A DNA stretch of 64,000 nt from Oscillospiraceae bacterium. Lineage in GTDB: Bacteria > Bacillota > Clostridia > Oscillospirales > Ruminococcaceae. The stretch spans positions 32,702 to 96,701 of the forward strand of contig JAFVOU010000017.1 of NCBI GenBank assembly GCA_017505635.1, read 5' to 3'. Every line of letters begins with the position of its first letter. Position 1 is the first letter of the stretch. The notes under the pieces were generated by a model. The model was not told the DNA's origin and made no database searches. It saw only the letters and a program-made list of their open reading frames with translations. Of this stretch, positions 53,776 through 61,981 are shown in pieces. The position numbers were made by a program, and so were the translations under genes.

Positions 53776-53844
53776 CCGTCCGCAGCCGTAAAAACAGTAC
53801 CAAAATGTCTGGATAATGCACAGACAAAGAAAGGATGGCACAAA

Positions 53845-55152
53845 ATGGCACAAAACTACTATCAGAGAGAAATCGAAACTATGTCGGCAGAAGAGATGAA
53901 AAAGCTGCAGTCAGAAAAACTGGTAAAACAGGTAAAACACGTTTATGAAAACGTGCCTTACTATCGTAACCTTATGGATGAAAAGGGTGTAAAACCTGAA
54001 GATATCAAAGGTATTGAAGATCTGCACAAACTTCCGTTCCTTACAAAAGCAGATTTGCGTGATGCATATCCATATGGCCTGCTTGCAAAACCTCTGGAAG
54101 ACTGTGTACGCATACAGTCTACATCAGGAACAACAGGCCGCAGGGTTGTGGCATTCTATACACAGAATGACGTTGACCTGTGGGAAGACTGCTGTGCACG
54201 TGCAATTACTGCAGCAGGCGGCAGCAAAAAGGATGTATGTCAGGTTGCTTACGGCTATGGCCTGTTCACCGGCGGTCCTGGTCTCAACGGCGGTTCCCAC
54301 AAGGTTGGCTGTCTTACACTGCCAATGTCTTCGGGCAATACCGACAGACAGATTCAGTTTATGATGGATTTAAGTGCATCAATTATCTGCTGCACACCAT
54401 CCTATGCTGCATATATCGGCGAAACTCTGAAGGAACAGGGATATACACCGGACCAGATTCCTCTCAAGGCAGGTATCTTTGGTGCAGAACCATGGACAGA
54501 AGAAATGCGCCGCGGTATTGAAGAAACACTGGGCATCAAGGCATATGATATTTACGGACTTACCGAAACAACAGGTCCTGGTGTTGCATTCGAATGCAGT
54601 GAACAGACAGGTATGCATATAAACGAAGACCACTTCTATGCAGAAATTATCGACCCTGATACAGGTGAAGTTCTTCCGGAAGGCAGCAAAGGCGAGCTTG
54701 TTTTCACATCGCTGGACAAGGAAGCTTTCCCGCTGCTCCGTTACCGCACACGCGATATCTGCGTGCTGTCCCGCAAAAAATGCTCCTGCGGTCGCACACT
54801 TATCAAAATGGCAAAACCAATGGGCAGAACAGACGATATGCTTATTATACGCGGCGTAAACGTATTCCCAAGCCAGATTGAAACTGTTCTTCTCAAAGAG
54901 GGTTATCAGCCTAACTACCAGATTGTTGTTGACCGTGTAAATAACAACGATACATTTGAAGTGAATGTAGAAATGACACCGGAGATGTTCACCGACAAAG
55001 TTGGCGAAATTCTTGCTATGGAAAAGAAACTTGCCGGAGCAATGAAAATTATGCTTGGCATCAATCCAAATGTTCACCTTGTTACACCTAAGAGCATTAC
55101 AAGAAGTGAGGGCAAGGCAGTCCGTGTTATAGATAAAAGAAAACTTGTCTGA
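53845..55152 (+). CDS. paaK: Phenylacetate-CoA ligase family adenylate-forming enzyme
   Basis: A 435-residue member of the PaaK family, which makes aryl-acyl-CoA from the acid, ATP and CoA. Motifs: STSGTTGRRVVAF (the P-loop-like A3), YGLTETTGPGVAFEC (A5), LRYRTRDI (A7) and the GRTDDMLIIRGVNVFPSQ hinge (A8); the final lysine lies in RSEGKAVRV. Start ATG 53845 follows AAAGAAAGG. In Clostridia such genes often accompany 2-oxoacid:ferredoxin oxidoreductases of aromatic amino acid breakdown; none is adjacent here. The Phe-type T-box and the ACT gene next door tie it to aromatic amino acids, but the true acid is unknown. Confidence 0.9.
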   Translation: MAQNYYQREIETMSAEEMKKLQSEKLVKQVKHVYENVPYYRNLMDEKGVKPEDIKGIEDLHKLPFLTKADLRDAYPYGLLAKPLEDCVRIQSTSGTTGRRVVAFYTQNDVDLWEDCCARAITAAGGSKKDVCQVAYGYGLFTGGPGLNGGSHKVGCLTLPMSSGNTDRQIQFMMDLSASIICCTPSYAAYIGETLKEQGYTPDQIPLKAGIFGAEPWTEEMRRGIEETLGIKAYDIYGLTETTGPGVAFECSEQTGMHINEDHFYAEIIDPDTGEVLPEGSKGELVFTSLDKEAFPLLRYRTRDICVLSRKKCSCGRTLIKMAKPMGRTDDMLIIRGVNVFPSQIETVLLKEGYQPNYQIVVDRVNNNDTFEVNVEMTPEMFTDKVGEILAMEKKLAGAMKIMLGINPNVHLVTPKSITRSEGKAVRVIDKRKLV

Positions 55153-55173
55153 TTACAGAAAGGAGCTACGATT

Positions 55174-55605
55174 ATGGCAATTAAACAGTTAACAGTATTT
55201 GTTGAAAACAAGCATGGTACACTTGTTACAGTAACTGATATTCTTTCAAAACACAATATCAACCTCAGAGCTCTTTCCATTGCAGAAACACAGGATTTCG
55301 GTATCCTCCGTCTTATAGTAAATGATGAGGAAACAGCAGAAAAAGTTCTTGCAGAAGAAGGCTATCTTATAAAAATCACCGATGTTGTCGGCGTTAAAAT
55401 CGGCGATGCACCGGGCAAACTTTCAGAGGCACTGCATGTTATTGCCGACAGCAATATAAATATCGACTATCTGTATGCTTTTATGGCACGCACAGAAAAA
55501 CATGCTTATGTTGTTATCCGCGTTGAGGATACTGATGCAGCCGAAGCTGTGCTTGAAAAGGCAGGTTTTCACATTATTACCGAAGCAGATGTAAATAAGC
55601 TTTAA
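55174..55605 (+). CDS. Tandem ACT-domain protein
   Basis: A 143-residue protein made of two ACT domains: AIKQLTVFVENKHGTLVTVTDILSKHNINLRALS for the first (residues 1-70), and VKIGDAPGKLSEALHVIADSNINIDYLYAF for the second (72-143). ACT domains bind amino acids and act as sensors. It follows the ligase gene by 21 bases with ribosome site GAAAGGAGC, so it is under the same T-box. A role as amino-acid-sensing partner of the ligase is an inference from position; the pairing itself is common in anaerobes. Confidence 0.9.
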   Translation: MAIKQLTVFVENKHGTLVTVTDILSKHNINLRALSIAETQDFGILRLIVNDEETAEKVLAEEGYLIKITDVVGVKIGDAPGKLSEALHVIADSNINIDYLYAFMARTEKHAYVVIRVEDTDAAEAVLEKAGFHIITEADVNKL

Positions 55606-55667
55606 CCCACCGTTACATCCGTGTTTACGGCAGTGATTTGACAGATAAAACAGAATAAAACAAATAA

Positions 55668-55712
55668 AAACCACAGACTGCTGTATACAGTGGTCTGTGG
55701 TTTGCATATTTT
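55668..55712 (+). terminator. Terminator of the ligase-ACT operon
   Basis: AAACCACAGAC and GTCTGTGGTTT form an 11-bp stem, with a 14-base loop and a TGCATATTTTT tail. Confidence 0.85.
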
Positions 55713-55793
55713 TATTATTTGCTTTTTTTGTCGTTAAAAGTGTGTTATTATAAAATCAGCAGACAAATCATTTATTTCTAAGGAGAATGGAAT

Positions 55794-56759
55794 ATGATTT
55801 TTGAAAAACAGATAGTAAATATGTTTAAAAAACAGATGTACAGCCGCTGTGATGACAACGGCACAGCCTATTATTTTTCTGCTGATGATTTTGAAGGTCT
55901 CAACAAACGGGGTTTCACCTTTACTGCACAGGCCGGACATAAACTGCAGGGATATTTTTACTGGTACGAAAATCCGATTGAAAACCGCCTTGTTGTTTTT
56001 GAACACGGAATGGGCGGCGGTCACCGCAGTTATATGCGCGAAATTGAAACAATTGCAAAAAAAGGCTATATGGTTTTTGCATATGACCACACAGGCTGTA
56101 TGGAATCGGGCGGTGAAAGTCCAAACGGATTTGCACAGTCCCTCAAAGACCTTGACTGCTGTATTTCTACATTAAAAACTGTCGGCGGTTTCAAAGGTGA
56201 GGAAATTACAGTTATCGGTCACAGCTGGGGAGGATTTTCCACACAGAATATTGTGGCAATACATTCTGACTTAAAAAATGTTGTGGCTTTAAGCGGTTTT
56301 TCTTCGGTAAAAAGAATGGTGGCACAGCACTTCGGCGGCATTTTAAAGCCTTATGCAAAGGCGGTCTATGCCCTTGAAGAAAGCTCCAACCCTGAATATG
56401 TAAAATACGATGCGGTGGAAAGCCTTGCGAATACAGATGTAAAAGCGCTTATCATTCATTCGGGCGATGACCCTATGGTAAAGCGCGAATATCATTTTGA
56501 CATTATGCGCAGTGCGCTTAAAGATAAAACAAATGTGGAGTTTATGCTTTTAAGCGGCAAGGCGCACAGCCCTAACTATACATATGAAGCAGTAAAGTAC
56601 AAGGATGAATTCTTTGCAACACTTACCGAAAAGCTTAAGAAAAAACAGCTGGAAACCCCGCAGCAGAAGGCAGAGTTTGTAGCAGGCTATGACTGGTGGG
56701 CTATGACCATGCAGGATATGGATGTATGGAACAAAATATTTGAATTTATAGAAAAATAA
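55794..56759 (+). CDS. Alpha/beta hydrolase (serine lipase/monoacylglycerol lipase-like)
   Basis: A 321-residue cytoplasmic alpha/beta-hydrolase fold protein. FEHGMGGGHRSYMREIE is the oxyanion-hole HGxxG-like region, GHSWGGFST the nucleophile elbow (Ser near residue 144), IIHSGDDPMV the acid strand, and GKAHSPN the probable catalytic His region. The fold includes esterases, lipases and peptidases; the substrate is unknown. Start ATG 55794 follows AAGGAGAATGG. It is monocistronic, bounded by terminators. Confidence 0.85.
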   Translation: MIFEKQIVNMFKKQMYSRCDDNGTAYYFSADDFEGLNKRGFTFTAQAGHKLQGYFYWYENPIENRLVVFEHGMGGGHRSYMREIETIAKKGYMVFAYDHTGCMESGGESPNGFAQSLKDLDCCISTLKTVGGFKGEEITVIGHSWGGFSTQNIVAIHSDLKNVVALSGFSSVKRMVAQHFGGILKPYAKAVYALEESSNPEYVKYDAVESLANTDVKALIIHSGDDPMVKREYHFDIMRSALKDKTNVEFMLLSGKAHSPNYTYEAVKYKDEFFATLTEKLKKKQLETPQQKAEFVAGYDWWAMTMQDMDVWNKIFEFIEK

Positions 56760-56761
56760 TA

Positions 56762-56799
56762 AAATTGTCATTCTGAATTTATTTTCGGAATGACAATTT
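56762..56799 (+). repeat. Inverted repeat acting as terminator, related to 43672-43754
   Basis: AAATTGTCATTCTGAA and TTCGGAATGACAATTT form a 16-bp stem with few mismatches around TTTATT, then TCTTTT. The core shares GTCATTC(C/T)GA with the 43672-43754 palindrome, so it is either a reused repeat or a terminator derived from it. Confidence 0.75.
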
Positions 56800-56878
56800 C
56801 TTTTATGATGCTTTAAAGTATAATTTCTGCTTAAAAACATATACTTTTACTGTATAAACATTTTAAGGGGGAATATTT

Positions 56879-58153
56879 ATCAATCCGTTTGAACACAGAC
56901 CTTTGCAGGTAATGGAAGGTATCCGTAATTTTAATCAGATTTATCCAAAGTCATACAGCAAAAACGAGACCGATGCGTACACAAAAACACGCATTATTCT
57001 TATGAACGGCACAGAATTTGAGGCAAACTGGTTTTCGCACAATATGGCTCGACACGTAACTGACAACGACCTGCGCAGAGAGTTAAGCCTTGCCCGCATG
57101 GTGGAAAAACAGCAGCAGCAAAAGATTGCATTGCTCAAACCCTGTGATGAGACAATACTTGAACATACAATAGGTTACGAACAGCTTGCAGTTGACCTTA
57201 CAGCAGAACTTGCCAAAAGAGAAACCGACTGTTATGTGAAAAAAGCTCTGGACTTTGCACTGCTGGAGGATTTTGACCACCTTTACCGCTATGCAAATCA
57301 GCTTGAGATGGAGCAGGGAGTTATGGCAGAAAAACTGGTGGGCGGTTACACCGAAATTATGCCGGGCAGACCAACCATAGCACATCACCGTTACCCTAAA
57401 GACAATGTAAAGCGAAACATAAACAGCAAACGTGCCGACAAACAGACTGTGCTTAACACAATGATTATAACAGCGGCAGAACAGCAGACCATGAACTATT
57501 ATATGAATATTTCAAACTTTGCAAACAACGATGCCGCCCGCAGACTGTACGAAGAAATTGCCCTTGTGGAGGAAGAACACGTTACACAGTACGAATCCCT
57601 TATGGACTGCGGTGCAACCTGGCTTGAAATGCTGCTGTGGCACGAATATGTGGAATGCTATCTCTACTGGTCCTGTTTTATGACCGAAACACATCCATAT
57701 ATTAAAAACATTTGGGAAGAGCATCTTGATATGGAGATTGCACATCTTCACAAAGCTGCACAGCTTCTGGAAAAATACGAGGGCAAGCACTGGCAGCAGG
57801 TTATACCTGACGGCAGATTTCCAAAGCCTGTTTCTCTCCACGAAAACATCAGCTATGTGCGTGACATTCTCAAGGATACAGTACAGTTCACAGGTGACCG
57901 AGAGGATTATACAAAGCTGGAAAAAATGCCGGACAGTGCTGACTTCTTCAGATATCAGAAACTTATTATTCCCGATACTTCCATGGTTCAGAGCCACAAT
58001 GTTATATGCAAACATATAAACGGATACGGCAAGGATTACCGCTATCAGACAAAGCAGCATCCCGTTGATGCCATGAGCTGCCGTGAATGTGACAACACAA
58101 AGGTGGGGCGGGCAAAATGTGCCGCACCGTCAACGGATTTTGAATGTAACTGA
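56879..58153 (+). CDS. Uncharacterised ferritin-like (putative di-iron) protein with cysteine-rich tail, likely ATC start
   Basis: If it starts at ATC 56879 the protein has 424 residues and begins MNPFEHRPLQVMEG; AAGGGGGAA lies 5-6 bases upstream. The alternatives are TTG 56903 and ATG 56912, neither with a ribosome site. Two helical pairs carry carboxylate/His patterns like a di-iron four-helix bundle: Glu-101 (GYEQLAVDL), ED..DH at 130-134 (LLEDFDHLYR), Glu-201 (TAAEQQTMNYY) and EEEH at 231-234 (VEEEHVTQYE). The tail has four cysteines (MSCRECDN...KCAAPS..FEC). I know no named family for the whole protein. Confidence 0.6.
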   Translation: MNPFEHRPLQVMEGIRNFNQIYPKSYSKNETDAYTKTRIILMNGTEFEANWFSHNMARHVTDNDLRRELSLARMVEKQQQQKIALLKPCDETILEHTIGYEQLAVDLTAELAKRETDCYVKKALDFALLEDFDHLYRYANQLEMEQGVMAEKLVGGYTEIMPGRPTIAHHRYPKDNVKRNINSKRADKQTVLNTMIITAAEQQTMNYYMNISNFANNDAARRLYEEIALVEEEHVTQYESLMDCGATWLEMLLWHEYVECYLYWSCFMTETHPYIKNIWEEHLDMEIAHLHKAAQLLEKYEGKHWQQVIPDGRFPKPVSLHENISYVRDILKDTVQFTGDREDYTKLEKMPDSADFFRYQKLIIPDTSMVQSHNVICKHINGYGKDYRYQTKQHPVDAMSCRECDNTKVGRAKCAAPSTDFECN

Positions 58154-58165
58154 TTTTTATAAAAC

Positions 58166-58192
58166 AAAAGGCGGATACATATCCGCCTTTTT
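58166..58192 (+). terminator. Terminator after the ferritin-like gene
   Basis: AAAGGCGGATA-CA-TATCCGCCTTT with a T tail. Confidence 0.9.
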
Positions 58193-58256
58193 GGTTGCAA
58201 AAAAACTGCAGCGTAGTATACTTAAATAAAAAATATTTAAAAGCAGGAATGTATAT

Positions 58257-58814
58257 ATGAAAAATCCAATTGCAGAAATGCACACCGATTTTGGTGTTAT
58301 AACCTTTGAACTCTATCCGCAGTATGCACCAAATACAGTAAACAGTTTTATATGGTCAGCACAGCAGGGATTTTACCAAAACAGACTTATAAAAAGGGTG
58401 GTAAAGGACTTTGTGCTGCAGCCAAGCTACTGCCATTTTGATATTGACGGCTGTGACTTTATGCTTAGCGGCGAATTTGCATCAAACGGTTTTGACAATC
58501 CAGTAAAATTTGAAAAATACACCCTTGCCATGGCGGGCGACGGCGAAAAAGAAAGCCACGGCTGCGAGTTTTTTATAACATTATCGGATGCGGCAGGGCA
58601 GAAACTGCAGGGAAAATTTGCACCATTCGGCAAAGTTATCGGCGGTTTTGATGTGGTGGACAGAATTGCAGATGTTCGGGTAAAAGATGTAAATATTGAC
58701 GGTGTATCCGCTGTTATAAAACAGCCCGTACAGGATATTTATATGCAGCAGATAACTGTAAAAACCTTTGGAACAGAATATGAAAAACCGCAGATAAAAT
58801 ATTGGACAGAGTGA
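58257..58814 (+). CDS. Cyclophilin-type peptidyl-prolyl cis-trans isomerase
   Basis: A 185-residue cytoplasmic cyclophilin (no signal peptide). ITFELYPQYAPNTVNSFI, the FYQNRLIKRVVKDFVLQ block (Arg/Phe catalytic pocket), ESHGCEFFITLSDA and FAPFGKVIGGFDVVDRI are family motifs. It speeds proline bond isomerisation in folding. The first segment contains variations from the E. coli PpiB pattern (KRVVKDF instead of hRvi.gF) but keeps the fold. Ribosome site GCAGGAATG precedes ATG 58257. Confidence 0.9.
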   Translation: MKNPIAEMHTDFGVITFELYPQYAPNTVNSFIWSAQQGFYQNRLIKRVVKDFVLQPSYCHFDIDGCDFMLSGEFASNGFDNPVKFEKYTLAMAGDGEKESHGCEFFITLSDAAGQKLQGKFAPFGKVIGGFDVVDRIADVRVKDVNIDGVSAVIKQPVQDIYMQQITVKTFGTEYEKPQIKYWTE

Positions 58815-58902
58815 TATATGCCTTTGTCAAAAAAATTAAAATGTTATATTAATAACATTTTGGTGCATAAAAAATACATATCGTGCAATAAAATTATTAG
58901 TG

Positions 58903-58939
58903 AAACCTACAAAAAAAGGCTGTTAATTTGTAGGTTTTT
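58903..58939 (+). terminator. Terminator downstream of the cyclophilin gene
   Basis: AAACCTACAAA and TTTGTAGGTTT pair, with a loop of about 13 bases and TTTTG after. A second AT-rich stem, AAATGTTAT/ATAACATTT, lies at 58838-58860. Confidence 0.7.
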
Positions 58940-58979
58940 GAAAAAAATTACAATATGTTAACATTTTGTTCAAAAATGG

Positions 58980-59008
58980 TTGACGGGTAAAGTTACCCGT
59001 GCTATTAT
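58980..59008 (+). promoter_or_regulatory. Sigma-A promoter of the lysine riboswitch transcript
   Basis: TTGACG (58980-58985), 17 bases, TATTAT (59003-59008). A perfect palindrome fills most of the spacer. Confidence 0.8.
58983..59000. promoter_or_regulatory. Perfect palindrome in the promoter, candidate repressor operator
   Basis: ACGGGTAA-AG-TTACCCGT, eight-base arms without mismatch, covers the 3' part of the -35 box and the spacer. A dimeric repressor bound here would block RNA polymerase. The regulator is not in the window. Confidence 0.6.
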
Positions 59009-59020
59009 ATAGAAAAATTA

Positions 59021-59186
59021 AATCGCTTGATAGAGGCGCGGTACACATGAGTACTTTTCAGCAAGGTCAGGCAACCGCTGATAGGGAAAGGGAAGACCGC
59101 CGAAGCTTTAAGGCTGGCCTGCAGTCTTTTTGCTGGGTCGGCAGAGAACATCTGCCGGACTGTCACAAGTTTTATTGTGAAGCGCT
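59021..59186 (+). ncRNA. Lysine riboswitch (L-box)
   Basis: The aptamer core follows the L-box consensus: GATAGAGGCGCG (GAGGNGC), CATGAGTA, GGGAAAGGGAAGACCGCCGAAGC (the GGGAA...GCCGAA core), GGCTGG, TTGCTGGGTC and GGACTGTCAC near the end. P1 closes as CGCTT (59024-59028) with AAGCG (59180-59184). The expression platform includes the terminator at 59276-59306. Lysine binding should end transcription before the transporter operon at 59341. Confidence 0.92.
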
Positions 59187-59275
59187 ATCGTTGGCTGTTA
59201 CTACTCGTTCCGTATATTTATACTGCATTTATTTTTATTGAAACTGCTTTTACGGAAAGAATTTGCACACTAATG

Positions 59276-59306
59276 GACCGCTTGACAGGGCGGTCTTAAT
59301 TTTTTA
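59276..59306 (+). terminator. Intrinsic terminator of the lysine riboswitch expression platform
   Basis: GACCGC-TTGACAGG-GCGGTC followed by TTAATTTTTT. It lies 36 bases before the transporter gene start. Confidence 0.8.
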
Positions 59307-59340
59307 AAAAGAAAAAAGTAAAAGAAAGGTGTTTACAACT

Positions 59341-60237
59341 ATGAAAAAAATCTTATCTTTAATCCTTGCACTCGCTTTGACAATGTCTCTCGCAGCTTGC
59401 GGTTCTTCCGAACCTGCACCAGCACCGGAAGCAAATGAACCAGCAGCAGAATTCCTCTCCATCCAGGGCACAGAAGATGGTGTTCTCACAGTTGGTATGG
59501 AATGCCAGTATGCTCCATATAACTGGACACAGCTTACAGACGCTAACGGCGCTGTAGAAATTGCAAACAACCCAGGCGCTTATGCAAACGGCTACGACGT
59601 AATGATTGCACAGAAAATCTGTGAAAAATACGGCTGGGAACTTGAAGTTATGGCTCTCGAATGGGGCGGCCTTACACCGGCTATCAACGCAGGCACAATC
59701 GACGTTGCTATCGCAGGTCAGTCCATGACAGCTGAAAGAATGGCAGAAGTTGATATGGCAGGTCCATACTACTATGCAGAAATCGTTTGCCTTACAACAA
59801 AAGACAATGCAAATGCAACAGCAACATCCGTTGCAGAACTCACAGGCAACTGCACAGCACAGTCCGGTACAATCTGGTACAACTCCTGTCTCCCACAGGC
59901 AACAAAAGCAACAATCCAGGCAGCAGCAGAAACAGCACCAGCTATGATTATGGCTCTCGAATCCGGCACAGCAGACTTTATCTGCACAGATATGCCAACA
60001 GCTACAGCAGCAGTTGCTAAAAACCCTGACCTTGTAGTTCTCAACTTTACAGGCACAGACGGCGACTTCCAGTTTGCTGACGAAACAGAACGTGCAGAAA
60101 ACGTTAACATCGGTGTTTCCGTTGTTAAAGGCAACACAGAACTTCAGAAAGCTCTTGACGAAGCTCTTGCAGAAATCGGTGTTGACGCATTCAATGCTAC
60201 AATGACAAAAGCTATCGAAGTTCAGCCAGAAATCTAA
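59341..60237 (+). CDS. Amino acid ABC transporter substrate-binding lipoprotein (predicted lysine)
   Basis: A 298-residue lipoprotein with signal peptide and lipobox LAAC (cysteine near residue 20), then a Glu/Pro/Ala spacer and a type 2 periplasmic-binding fold of the polar amino acid family (SBP_bac_3). Signatures: LTVGMECQYAPYNW, YDVMIAQKICEKYGWELEV, TPAINAGTIDVAIAGQSMT. Start ATG 59341 follows AAAGGTG. Being directly under a lysine riboswitch, it most likely binds lysine; that cargo is inferred from regulation, not from residues. Codon use is that of an abundant protein. Confidence 0.92.
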   Translation: MKKILSLILALALTMSLAACGSSEPAPAPEANEPAAEFLSIQGTEDGVLTVGMECQYAPYNWTQLTDANGAVEIANNPGAYANGYDVMIAQKICEKYGWELEVMALEWGGLTPAINAGTIDVAIAGQSMTAERMAEVDMAGPYYYAEIVCLTTKDNANATATSVAELTGNCTAQSGTIWYNSCLPQATKATIQAAAETAPAMIMALESGTADFICTDMPTATAAVAKNPDLVVLNFTGTDGDFQFADETERAENVNIGVSVVKGNTELQKALDEALAEIGVDAFNATMTKAIEVQPEI

Positions 60238-60276
60238 TTAAAACAAAACCACAAACCGAAAGGATTTTACTTTACA

Positions 60277-61128
60277 ATGGATAAATTTGCAGAACTTATA
60301 TCCGATGTGGGTCTGCTGTGGACCACCTACAGTTCCTTTTATCTCAAAGGTATCCGCAACACACTTATTCTTGCAATAGTTGCAACCCTTATCGGCTGTA
60401 TTATCGGCCTTGTATGCGGCATTTTAAACACAATTCCATATTCAAAAAGCGATAACTTTGCAAAAAGAGCACTTCTGCGACTTATCCGCATTGTTGTAAG
60501 AGTTTATGTAGAAGTATTCCGCGGCACACCAATGGTGCTTCAGGCAGTATTTATCTACTTTGGTTTACCATACTTTACCGATGCACAGATGCAGTTTAAA
60601 GGCAACAGCGGTATGTGGCTTGCATCCATCATTGTTGTTTCCATTAACACAGGTGCCTATATGGCCGAAAGTGTACGCGGCGGCATTATGTCCATCGACC
60701 CAGGTCAGACCGAAGGCGCAAAGGCGATCGGTATGACACATCTGCAGACAATGAGCTACGTTATTCTGCCGCAGGCTGTGCGCAACATCATTCCGCAGAT
60801 AGGCAACAACTTTATCATCAACATCAAGGATACTTCTGTTATGTTTGTTATCGGTTTTATCGATTTCTTTGCACAGCACAGAAATATCATCGGTGTAAAC
60901 AATATGAGCTTCCAGTCTGCAACTATTGAAATGATAGGTTATCTGTGTCTTACACTTGCAGCCAGCTTCCTGCTGAGAGCGGTGGAAAAACGCATGGACG
61001 GGGCAGACAGCTACGAACTTGTAAATGTTGACCCGCTGGTTATGGCAGCAGGCACCTACAGCCACCCTGACCGCAGCAACATTTTTGACGAACGCAGCAA
61101 AGAGTACGACGGAAAGGACGGTAACTGA
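60277..61128 (+). CDS. Amino acid ABC transporter permease
   Basis: A 283-residue membrane permease of the HisM/GlnP type with about five to six membrane helices. The EAA loop is [25 protein letters not shown], which contacts the ATPase; the N-terminal [16 protein letters not shown] and [12 protein letters not shown] are family motifs. The C-terminal extension after about residue 240 (hydrophilic, 40 residues) is longer than usual. It follows the binding protein by 39 bases and the ATPase start is 2 bases after its stop. Confidence 0.93.
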   Translation: MDKFAELISDVGLLWTTYSSFYLKGIRNTLILAIVATLIGCIIGLVCGILNTIPYSKSDNFAKRALLRLIRIVVRVYVEVFRGTPMVLQAVFIYFGLPYFTDAQMQFKGNSGMWLASIIVVSINTGAYMAESVRGGIMSIDPGQTEGAKAIGMTHLQTMSYVILPQAVRNIIPQIGNNFIINIKDTSVMFVIGFIDFFAQHRNIIGVNNMSFQSATIEMIGYLCLTLAASFLLRAVEKRMDGADSYELVNVDPLVMAAGTYSHPDRSNIFDERSKEYDGKDGN

Positions 61129-61130
61129 TA

Positions 61131-61871
61131 ATGAGCGAAACTATCCTTAAAATCAATCATCTGTCCAAAGCCTTTGGCAAAAACGTCGTTCTCCGTGACA
61201 TCGATTTTACTGTTAACAAAGGTGACGTTATCTCCATTATAGGCGCATCAGGCAGCGGCAAATCCACTTTGCTTCGTTGTATCAACCTGCTTGAAACACC
61301 AACAAGCGGCCAGATTATCTACAACGAAAAAGACGTTGCAGCAGGCAAGGTGAACGCACCGGAATACCGCAGTCACGTTGGTATGGTGTTTCAGTCCTTC
61401 AACCTTTTCAACAATATGACAGTGCTGGAAAACTGTATGGTCGGCCAGATTAAAGTTCTCAAAAAAGATAAGGAACAGGCAAGACAGGATGCTATGTTCT
61501 ATCTGCAGAAGGTAGGTATGGCACCTTACATCAACGCAAAACCGCGCCAGCTTTCGGGCGGACAGAAACAGCGTGTTGCAATAGCACGTGCGCTGGCTAT
61601 GAACCCTGAAATCCTGCTGTTTGACGAACCTACATCGGCACTTGACCCTGAAATGGTTGGCGAAGTTCTCAACGTAATGCAGACACTTGCCAACGAAGGT
61701 ATGACAATGCTGGTTGTAACCCACGAAATGGCATTTGCCCGCGATGTAAGCAACCGCGTGGTTTATATGAAAGAAGGTATCATCTGCGAAGAAGGCACAC
61801 CACAGCAGATTTTCGAAAATCCGCAGCGTCAGGAAACAAAGGAATTCCTTTCACGTTTTATCAATAAGTAA
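61131..61871 (+). CDS. Amino acid ABC transporter ATP-binding protein
   Basis: A 246-residue ATPase of the polar amino acid (GlnQ/HisP) family. Walker [14 protein letters not shown] near residue 37, Q-loop [11 protein letters not shown] signature [16 protein letters not shown], Walker [14 protein letters not shown] and the switch His VTHEM are all present. It powers the permease at 60277. The start codon is 2 bases after the permease stop, so translation is coupled. It closes the riboswitch-controlled operon. Confidence 0.96.
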   Translation: MSETILKINHLSKAFGKNVVLRDIDFTVNKGDVISIIGASGSGKSTLLRCINLLETPTSGQIIYNEKDVAAGKVNAPEYRSHVGMVFQSFNLFNNMTVLENCMVGQIKVLKKDKEQARQDAMFYLQKVGMAPYINAKPRQLSGGQKQRVAIARALAMNPEILLFDEPTSALDPEMVGEVLNVMQTLANEGMTMLVVTHEMAFARDVSNRVVYMKEGIICEEGTPQQIFENPQRQETKEFLSRFINK

Positions 61872-61876
61872 AAATC

Positions 61877-61906
61877 AAAAGGCACATCGGCTTCGATGTG
61901 CCTTTT
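61877..61906 (+). terminator. Terminator of the transporter operon
   Basis: AAAAGGCACATCG-GCTT-CGATGTGCCTTTT. It shares the 11-base arm AAAGGCACATC with the plsY terminator at 53317-53344. Confidence 0.9.
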
Positions 61907-61907
61907 G

Positions 61908-61936
61908 TTGTGGATAAATTGCTGGTGTGGTATAAT
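61908..61936 (+). promoter_or_regulatory. Sigma-A promoter of the small lipoprotein gene
   Basis: TTGTGG (61908-61913), 17 bases, TATAAT (61931-61936). Confidence 0.65.
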
Positions 61937-61981
61937 ATAATCAATTAGATAAATTTGAATTTGACAAAGGAGTGTGATTGT

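Noticed and set aside
53755..53844. A longer start for the phenylacetate-CoA ligase-like protein
   Set aside because: The extra 30 codons overlap the T-box terminator and lack a ribosome site; ATG 53845 fits the family length.
58999..59241. An 80-codon plus-strand frame over the lysine riboswitch
   Set aside because: It lies entirely inside the aptamer and expression platform and has no ribosome site or protein-like composition.
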